The notes beneath the pieces are model-generated. The model saw only the letters and a program-made list of their open reading frames with translations. It searched no databases and was not told where the DNA came from. Of a stretch of 64,000 nt of DNA, positions 58,470-64,000 are shown piece by piece (position 1 is the first letter of the stretch; each line of letters starts with the position of its first letter). This DNA comes from Roseicella frigidaeris. GTDB taxonomy: Bacteria; Pseudomonadota; Alphaproteobacteria; Acetobacterales; Acetobacteraceae. The stretch spans positions 87,729-151,728 of the forward strand of contig NZ_QLIX01000011.1 in the NCBI RefSeq assembly GCF_003258945.1. The letters run 5' to 3'. Both the position numbers and the translations under genes were made by a program.

Positions 58470-59522
58470 CTACGCGATGCCGCGCCCGCGCTTCGCCGCG
58501 TAGCGCTCGGCGAAGCGCGGCGCCACGGCGGGGTTGATGATGCGCGGCGGCAGCCGGCCCTTGGCGACATCGGCGAAGGCCAGCGCCGCGATGCGGGTGA
58601 TGTTGGCCCGGCTCTCATGCGTCACCCCCGCCGTGTGCTGGGTGACGATGACGTTGTCCATGTGCAGCAGCGGATGCCCCGGCTCCGGCGGCTCCTGCTC
58701 CCAGACATCGAGCCCGGCGCCGGCCAGGTGGCCGCTGCGCAGCGCCGCGTGCAGCGCCGGCTCGTCATGGATGTTACCGCGGGCGGTGGTGACGAAGATC
58801 GCCCCCGGCCTCATGCGGGCGAAGCTCTCGCCGTCCAGCAGGTTGCGGCTCTCGGGCGAGAGGGGCAGGTGCAGGCTGACCACGTCGCTCTCGGCCAGCA
58901 GCTCCGGCATCTCCACCTTGCGGGCGCCGCGGGCGGCGATGGTCGCCGCGTCCAGATAGGGGTCGCAGGCCAGCACCGGGCAGGAGAAGCCGAGCCGGAC
59001 GATCTCGGCGACGCGGGTGCCGACATGGCCGATGCCGACCAGCCCGACGGTGCGGCCGCGCAGCTCGCGGCCCATCAGCGCGTTGCGGTCCCGGGCCCGG
59101 CCCGCCCGCATCGCCGCCCCAGCCTCGGGCATGCGCTTGAGCAGCGCCAGCATCATGCCGACCGCATGCTCGGCCACGCCCTCGGCATTGCCGCCGGCCT
59201 GGTTCACCAGCAGCACGCCGGCCTCGGTGCAGGCGCCGGGATCGACGGTGTCGTAGCCGGCGCCGGTGCTGCCCACCATCAGCAGGTCGGGGAGGGCGCG
59301 CAGCAGCTCGGCCCGGACGTGGAAGGGCTTCGGCAATTCGTCACGCGAGGCCATGACGTAGTAGGCATCCACCCCCCGGAGCGCGTCGAGCACGGCCGAT
59401 TCGGGTTGGTCGAGCGGGATGCGGACCACCTCCAGCTCCGGGTGCAGCGCCGCCGTCTCGAGGAAGGATGGGTGCGGCACATGCGACAGGTAGCCGACTC
59501 GGAAGCGGCGCGGATCGGGCAC
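58470..59522 (-). CDS. D-2-hydroxyacid dehydrogenase
   Basis: A 350-residue D-isomer-specific dehydrogenase with a clear nucleotide site, TVGLVGIGHVGTRVAEI. The catalytic residues are Arg in VTTARGNIHDE, Glu in DVWEQEPP and His in VTQHTAG. It is encoded upstream of the dihydropyrimidinase-like gene on the same strand, with repeat copy 4 between. It would interconvert a 2-oxoacid and a D-2-hydroxyacid; the substrate is unknown. Confidence 0.87.
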   Translation of the reverse strand: MPDPRRFRVGYLSHVPHPSFLETAALHPELEVVRIPLDQPESAVLDALRGVDAYYVMASRDELPKPFHVRAELLRALPDLLMVGSTGAGYDTVDPGACTEAGVLLVNQAGGNAEGVAEHAVGMMLALLKRMPEAGAAMRAGRARDRNALMGRELRGRTVGLVGIGHVGTRVAEIVRLGFSCPVLACDPYLDAATIAARGARKVEMPELLAESDVVSLHLPLSPESRNLLDGESFARMRPGAIFVTTARGNIHDEPALHAALRSGHLAGAGLDVWEQEPPEPGHPLLHMDNVIVTQHTAGVTHESRANITRIAALAFADVAKGRLPPRIINPAVAPRFAERYAAKRGRGIA

Positions 59523-59632
59523 GGGACGGTTTCCTCGCTGGGACGGGTTGGGCCCCTTGTATCCCCTGGCTCCGGGGGCGGAAAGGCACCGGCCCCGGGA
59601 ATCCGTTTCGCTCCTGCCGCGTTGCGGGTCTG

Positions 59633-61441
59633 ATGCAGCGCGCCCTCCGCAGCCACCAGCAGCTCCTCGCGGGCGTGGTGGAGGCGATCGCGCGCGGCGA
59701 GACCGGCATCGCCGACATCCTGGCCGCGGTCACGCCGGGCGGCGGCAAGAGCCTGCTGCCGGTGATCGCGGCGGCGCGGCTGATGGCCGCCGGCATCGTC
59801 GAGCGGGTCTGCTGGATCGTGCCGCGGGACAGCCTGCGGCTGCAGGCGGAGGAGGCCTTCGCCGACCCGGCCTGGCGGGCGGCGCTCGGCCATGCCGTCT
59901 CGGTGCGGGCGGCGGAGAACGCGCCCGATCCCTGCCGCGGGCTGCAGGGCTGGATCACCACCTATCAGGGCGTTGCCGCGGCGCCGGGGCTGCACCTCGC
60001 CGAGATGCGGCGGCACCGCACCCTGCTCGTTGTCGACGAGGTGCACCACCTGCCGGCCGAGGCCGATCCCAGCGCGCCGGAGGAGGCCGCCTGGTCGCGC
60101 GCCATCCTGCCGCTGCTGGAGACGGCGGCGGTGCGGCTGCTGCTCTCCGGCACGCTGGAGCGCGCGGATGGCCGGCCGATCCTCTGGCTGCCCTATCGCA
60201 AGGGCCCAGGGGGCACGGCGGGCGGGCGGGCGAAGACGCGCGAGGTCGATCTCGCCGCGCCGGGCTTCGCCGTCATCGGCTACAGCCGCGCCCAGGCGCT
60301 GGCCGAGAAGGCGGTGCTGCCGGTGGATTTCGGGGCGCTCGACGGCGAGGCGGAATGGCTGGACGAGGAGCGCCGCCGCACCGGCCCGCACCCGGTCTCC
60401 GGCCCGCCCGAGACCGGCCGCGCCGCCCTCTTCACCGCGCTGCGCACCGGCTTCGCCCGCGACCTGCTGCGCCGCGCCTTCGCCGCGACGCGCGACCTCC
60501 GGGCCGAGCGGCGCGTCCGGCTCGGCCTGCCGCCGGGCGAGACGGGGATGGGCCTCGGCAAGCTGCTGGTGGTGGCGCCGGACCAGGAGAATGCCCGCCG
60601 CTACCTCGAGTGGGTGCGCGCCTGGCTGCCGCGCGGCCAGGCGGAGAGCACGGCGCGCATCGCCACCTCCGACGAGCGCGACGCGCAGGAGGTGCTGGCC
60701 GCCTTCCGGCTGCGGCCGGAGCCCTCGGTGCTGGTCACCGTCGCCATGGCCTATGAGGGGCTGGACGCGCCGAGCGTCGCGGTCTGCGCGGCGCTGACGC
60801 ATATCCGCTCCCGCGCCTGGCTGGAGCAGATGATCGCCCGCGCGACGCGGGTGGATTTCGCCGCCGGCCCCTATGAGAGCCAGCGCGCCGTGGTGCTGCA
60901 CCCGGACGACCTGCTGTTCCGCCGCTTCCGCGAGCGGATCGAGCGCGAGCAGGGCACGCTGGCGCGGGAGAAGGCGCGGCGGCGGCAGGGCGAACTGCCG
61001 ATCGGGCCCGAATTCGCGCAGGAGCCGCCGATCATCCCGCTCGCCTCCAACGCCACGGCGCTGCACTGGCACCGGCTGGCGCCGGGGCCGGAATTCGCCG
61101 CCGCGCGGCCCGATCCGGAGGCCGCGGCGCCGGCGGTGCCGCCCTCGGCGCGGGAGCGCGAATTGCGCTTCCGCATCAGCCAGGCGGTGGCGGCGCAGGT
61201 GCTGGAGGATGAGGGGGCGATGCAGGTGCCGCGCCGGGCCGGCGCGCACCACGCCTATGCCGCGGCGCTGAAGCGGGTGATGGGCAAGGGGCGGGCGGAG
61301 ATGTCGCTCGCCGAGCTGGAGGCGACGCTCGCCTGGCTGGAGCGCAACCGCATCGGCGAGCACCTGCACCTGCTCGCGGGCGATCCGCGCTATGGCTGGA
61401 CGGTGCGGCAGCGCCGGTTCGACTTCCGCACGGGGCGATAG
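59633..61441 (+). CDS. Orphan SF2 DEAD/DEAH-type helicase
   Basis: About 602 residues from the ATG at 59633. Helicase motifs are Walker A TPGGGKSLLPV, DEVHH (DEAH-type), LLSGT, and the late SF2 region QMIARATRVDF. The C-terminal ~150 residues after RRRQGELPIG show no domain I recognise, with no nuclease or methylase motif. Restriction or defence systems often use such ATPases, but no partner gene is adjacent: upstream is the dehydrogenase, downstream an alpha/beta-hydrolase. Function is open. Confidence 0.83.
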   Translation: MQRALRSHQQLLAGVVEAIARGETGIADILAAVTPGGGKSLLPVIAAARLMAAGIVERVCWIVPRDSLRLQAEEAFADPAWRAALGHAVSVRAAENAPDPCRGLQGWITTYQGVAAAPGLHLAEMRRHRTLLVVDEVHHLPAEADPSAPEEAAWSRAILPLLETAAVRLLLSGTLERADGRPILWLPYRKGPGGTAGGRAKTREVDLAAPGFAVIGYSRAQALAEKAVLPVDFGALDGEAEWLDEERRRTGPHPVSGPPETGRAALFTALRTGFARDLLRRAFAATRDLRAERRVRLGLPPGETGMGLGKLLVVAPDQENARRYLEWVRAWLPRGQAESTARIATSDERDAQEVLAAFRLRPEPSVLVTVAMAYEGLDAPSVAVCAALTHIRSRAWLEQMIARATRVDFAAGPYESQRAVVLHPDDLLFRRFRERIEREQGTLAREKARRRQGELPIGPEFAQEPPIIPLASNATALHWHRLAPGPEFAAARPDPEAAAPAVPPSARERELRFRISQAVAAQVLEDEGAMQVPRRAGAHHAYAAALKRVMGKGRAEMSLAELEATLAWLERNRIGEHLHLLAGDPRYGWTVRQRRFDFRTGR

Positions 61442-61461
61442 ACGCGATCTATTCTGGTGTG

Positions 61462-61483
61462 CATCGATGGTGACCCATCGATG
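61462..61483. terminator. Hairpin in the helicase/hydrolase convergent gap
   Basis: A perfect 9-bp inverted repeat, CATCGATGG with CCATCGATG, separated by 4 bases, lies 21 bp after the helicase stop. A smaller GCCACC/GGTGGC repeat follows. They likely act as a bidirectional terminator between the convergent genes. The rest of the ~160-bp gap shows nothing else. Confidence 0.5.
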
Positions 61484-61598
61484 CCCTCAGTCGCCGGCGC
61501 CACCTCCGGTGGCCTGGCTGCGCCACACCTGTGGCGGCGCCCATTCGGGCGCTCGGCCGGCTGCGCCGGCCGCAGGGCTGGATGTCTTCGAGCCGGCA

Positions 61599-62372
61599 TC
61601 ACGCCAATGCCAGCGCGAAGCCGGTCACCGCCGCGGCGGTGGCCGCCGGCTGCTCGGGCAGCAGCGCATGGCCGCAATCGGGGATGACCCGGAGCGCGAC
61701 GCGCGGGCCGAGCGCCGCGCGCAACTCCGCCTCGGTCGGCACCGGGGCGATGACGTCCTCGGCCGCCGCGACATAGAGCGTCGGGTGCCGCTCGGCCACG
61801 CGCCGCCAGCGATCGTCGGTGGCCGCCGTCGCCGCGCGCTGCATGCGGGCGACCGGCGGATGCCAGCCGCCGAGCCAGACCCGGGCATCGTGGCCGGGGG
61901 CGAAATAGCCGCGCTGCAGATGCGCCAGCCGCTCCGCCTCGCCCAGCGCCGGGTCGAAGCTGCCATCGATGGTGGCGCGGATCGCCGGATCGGTGGCGGC
62001 GGCGATGGAGGCGGCGAGCAGCGCGACGCCGCGCACCCGCTCCGGCCGGGCGGCGGAGAGCGCCCGCGCCACCCAATTGCCGAAGGCATGCCCGGCGACG
62101 AGGGCCGGCGCCTCCGTCTCGGCCGCCAGCACGGCGCCGGCATCCTCGGCGAGGTCGTAGAGCGTCAGCCCCTCCATCGGCCCCGCCGAGCCGCCGATGC
62201 CGCGCGGCTCCGGGCAGAGCACGCGGAAGCCGGCCGCGGCGATGGCGGGCGCCACCGCGGCGAAATCCTCGGCGCCGCGTCCGAGCGAGGCGAGCAGCAG
62301 CACGGCCGGGCCCTGGCCCATGGCGGCATAGGCGATGCGGGCCGGCCCGCGCTGCACCATCCGGGTCTCCAT
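61599..62372 (-). CDS. Alpha/beta-hydrolase-fold protein with nucleophile Ser replaced
   Basis: A 257-residue alpha/beta-hydrolase-fold protein starting at the ATG at 62372. The oxyanion region GQGPAVLLLASLGRGAEDF and a late Asp/His region (AAAEDVIAP, DCGHALLPEQP) are present. The nucleophile elbow, normally GxSxG, reads AGHAFGNWVA, so Ser is Ala. A GHAFGN elbow recurs in some related proteins, so this may define a non-hydrolytic subfamily. It is divergent from pcaHG, 72 bp away, and may serve aromatic degradation or bind a ligand. Confidence 0.8.
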   Translation of the reverse strand: METRMVQRGPARIAYAAMGQGPAVLLLASLGRGAEDFAAVAPAIAAAGFRVLCPEPRGIGGSAGPMEGLTLYDLAEDAGAVLAAETEAPALVAGHAFGNWVARALSAARPERVRGVALLAASIAAATDPAIRATIDGSFDPALGEAERLAHLQRGYFAPGHDARVWLGGWHPPVARMQRAATAATDDRWRRVAERHPTLYVAAAEDVIAPVPTEAELRAALGPRVALRVIPDCGHALLPEQPAATAAAVTGFALALA

Positions 62373-62444
62373 CGCTTGCCCCTCCCTCGCCGCTGTGCCG
62401 CCGGCCGATCCGCGATAGGGTGGCGGCAAAGGGAGGCCAGGGCC

Positions 62445-63185
62445 ATGGAGGATGCTGGACCGGACGGTTCGATGGCGGCCGAGGCGCCGCGCCACTTCGC
62501 CCCCTGGCCGCCCGGGGTGGAGCCGGCGGTGCCGATCGCCGGCTATGGCAACACCTTCACCCACACCCCCTCGCAGCCGCCGATCCGCCGGCCGCCGACG
62601 CGCACCGAGGTGACCGGGCCGCTCGAGCTCTGGCGCAAGCTGCCCTGCGGCGACGACAACCTCGCCGTCCTCGCGCCCGGGCGGATGGCGCAGGGCCAGC
62701 TCATCCATATCGGCGGGCGGGTGCTCGACGAGGATGGCCGGCCGGTGCCGGGCGCGGTGGTCGAGCTCTGGCAGGCCAATGCCGCCGGCCGCTACTTCCA
62801 CCCGAACGACCAGCGCGACGCGCCGCTCGACCCGGACTTCATCGGCAATGGCCGCATCCGCACCGATGCGGCGGGGCGCTACGGCTTCCACACCATCCGG
62901 CCCGGCGCCTATCCGGTGCCGGCGCCGGGCGCCTGGTGGCGGCCGCCGCATGTGCATTTTTCGGTGCTCGGCCCGGCGACGCTGTCGCGGCTGGTGACGC
63001 AGATGTACTTCCCCGGCGACCCGCTGAACCCGCTCGACCGCATCTTCATGTCGGTGCCCGATGCGGCGGCGCGGGAGCGGCTGGTGGCGCGGCCGATCCC
63101 GCCGGAGGAGGTCGGCCTCGGCTGGCTCGGCTACCGCCACGACATCGTGCTGCGCGGCCGCGCCGCGACGCCGGTGCAGCCATGA
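62445..63185 (+). CDS. pcaH: Protocatechuate 3,4-dioxygenase beta subunit
   Basis: A 246-residue non-heme Fe(III) intradiol dioxygenase subunit. The N-terminal GYGNTFTHTPSQPP is typical. Iron ligands are Tyr in GRYFHPND, Tyr in GRYGFHTIRPG and the two His of PPHVHFSV. The enzyme cleaves protocatechuate to beta-carboxy-cis,cis-muconate in the beta-ketoadipate pathway. The stop overlaps the pcaG start, as is usual. The remaining pca genes are not in the window. Confidence 0.92.
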   Translation: MEDAGPDGSMAAEAPRHFAPWPPGVEPAVPIAGYGNTFTHTPSQPPIRRPPTRTEVTGPLELWRKLPCGDDNLAVLAPGRMAQGQLIHIGGRVLDEDGRPVPGAVVELWQANAAGRYFHPNDQRDAPLDPDFIGNGRIRTDAAGRYGFHTIRPGAYPVPAPGAWWRPPHVHFSVLGPATLSRLVTQMYFPGDPLNPLDRIFMSVPDAAARERLVARPIPPEEVGLGWLGYRHDIVLRGRAATPVQP

Positions 63186-63802
63186 GCGGGGCGGGGGGCG
63201 AGGCGGCGGCGATCCCGATCTCGCAGCACACCATCGGGCCCTTCTTCCCGCAGACCTTCTTCCGGGCGGGCGACAACGACCTGACGCGGCTGACGGCGGC
63301 GGCGGCGCCGACCCGGCGCGGCGAGCCGATCCTGCTGCGCGGCCGGGTGCTGCGCGAGGGCGGCGTGCCCTGCATCAACGCCATCCTGGAGGCCTGGCAG
63401 GCGGATGCGGAGGGCCGCTTCCGGCACCCGGCCGATCCCGAGGCGGGGGCGGCCGATCCGGATTTCGCCGGCTGGGGACGCGCCTGGACGGATGTCGAAG
63501 GGCGCTACGAGTTCCGCACCGTGCGGCCGGGCGGCTTCCGGGAACCGGCGGGCGAGCGGGCCCCGCATGTCAGTCTGCTGGTCATGGCCTCGGGCCTGAT
63601 GCGCCCGCTGCTCACCACGCTGTTCTTCCCCGATTGCGCCGCGGCGAATGCGCGGGACCCGGTGCTGGCGCTGGTGCCGCCGGCGCGGCGGCCTCGGCTG
63701 GTCGCCCTGGCCGATGGCGAGGCGGCGGGGGCGCGCGTCTTCCGCTTCGACCTCTGCCTGCGCGGGCCCGCCGAGGAGGAGACGCCGTTCTTCGTGGAAT
63801 AG
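63182..63802 (+). CDS. pcaG: Protocatechuate 3,4-dioxygenase alpha subunit
   Basis: A 206-residue partner of PcaH with TIGPFFPQTFF near the N terminus, GGVPCINAILEAWQADAEGRF and RTVRPGGFREPAGERAPHVSL, matching PcaG, which has the same fold but no iron. The ATG overlaps the pcaH stop (ATGA). The subunits form the (alpha-beta)n dioxygenase of the protocatechuate branch. Confidence 0.92.
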   Translation: MSGAGGEAAAIPISQHTIGPFFPQTFFRAGDNDLTRLTAAAAPTRRGEPILLRGRVLREGGVPCINAILEAWQADAEGRFRHPADPEAGAADPDFAGWGRAWTDVEGRYEFRTVRPGGFREPAGERAPHVSLLVMASGLMRPLLTTLFFPDCAAANARDPVLALVPPARRPRLVALADGEAAGARVFRFDLCLRGPAEEETPFFVE

Positions 63803-63934
63803 GCGCCGCCGTTGCCTCACAGCCTGGCACAGCGTCTCGTTTTGCGGGACGCGGCGGCGGCGCAGGGCCCCCGCACCGCCCGCAACCAGCCCAGGGGCCC
63901 CACCCACGCCCAACCACGCACTCGAAAATCCCAT

Positions 63935-63955
63935 AAGTCTCGCATATTGAGACTT
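63935..63955. promoter_or_regulatory. Inverted repeat and possible promoter at the right edge
   Basis: AAGTCTC and GAGACTT form a perfect 7-bp inverted repeat around a 7-base spacer, in a stretch of lower GC after pcaG. Just downstream, TTGATA and TAATCG (63965 and 63988) are 17 bp apart and could be -35/-10 boxes. A regulator gene next to pcaHG may start beyond the window. No start codon can be placed here. Confidence 0.35.
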
Positions 63956-64000
63956 GCGCTATGGTTGATAAACGGGGATACGTTGCCTAATCGAAACGCG

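Overview
The window is about 64 kb of very GC-rich DNA, roughly three quarters G+C by eye, with strong G/C third-position bias. This makes long spurious open frames common on both strands. The gene content points to an alphaproteobacterium of the Acetobacteraceae/Roseomonas type: lepB-rnc-era order, several acyl-CoA dehydrogenase and CoA-ligase clusters, two Bug-type periplasmic receptors without transporter membrane subunits, a TAXI receptor, an ECF sigma/NrsF pair and a chemotaxis-like CheB-CheR-kinase fusion. This placement is inferred from gene content, not from a marker-gene comparison.

Layout. 1-1.8 kb: the 3' end of metH, a small exported protein and a FitAB-type toxin-antitoxin pair with a clear palindromic operator. 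1.8-6.1 kb: a PrpF-like isomerase divergent from two adjacent acyl-CoA dehydrogenase subunits and an enoyl-CoA hydratase. 6.4-11.4 kb: the CheB-CheR-PAS-kinase fusion, an aminotransferase and a Cys-rich copper-storage-type protein. 11.4-21.5 kb: sugar or sugar-acid metabolism (SDR, 2-hydroxyacid dehydrogenase, enolase-superfamily enzyme, a second SDR, a complete sugar-type ABC importer and a ThDP enzyme). 21.7-30.8 kb: an AtzG-like subunit with its amidase, ECF sigma with NrsF, a 2OG-Fe(II) oxygenase, a basic orphan protein, a large Zn-ribbon/cyclase/AAA/TPR regulator, a proline-rich protein and a KGG-repeat stress protein. 31-37.9 kb: CaiB-type enzyme, acyl-CoA dehydrogenase and Bug receptor, then an acyl-CoA ligase, a Tat-exported metallo-beta-lactamase-fold protein and a DehI-like protein. 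38-40.5 kb: a membrane protein with a Sel1-like tail coupled to a TAXI receptor. 40.6-43.2 kb: era, rnc, lepB. 43.5-49.1 kb: SDR/Zn-alcohol dehydrogenase/ThDP operon, small membrane and lipoproteins in an atypical lower-GC patch, and a DUF169 protein. 49.2-55.4 kb: a Bug receptor followed by genes matching all five parts of the 4-hydroxyacid (Lva) pathway. 55.5-59.5 kb: a G3E GTPase, a small protein, a dihydropyrimidinase-like amidohydrolase and a D-2-hydroxyacid dehydrogenase. 59.6-64 kb: an orphan SF2 helicase, an alpha/beta-hydrolase without a nucleophile serine, and pcaHG.

The most unusual content is outside the genes or at their edges. Four near-complete copies and one partial copy of a ~100-bp two-hairpin element lie 4-17 nt after stop codons, with base changes that keep the stems paired. 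A second repeat family starts exactly at two stop codons and flanks the basic orphan gene as an inverted pair. The rnc-era junction carries three tandem copies of the era 5' end. I saw no rRNA, tRNA, CRISPR array, insertion sequence or prophage.
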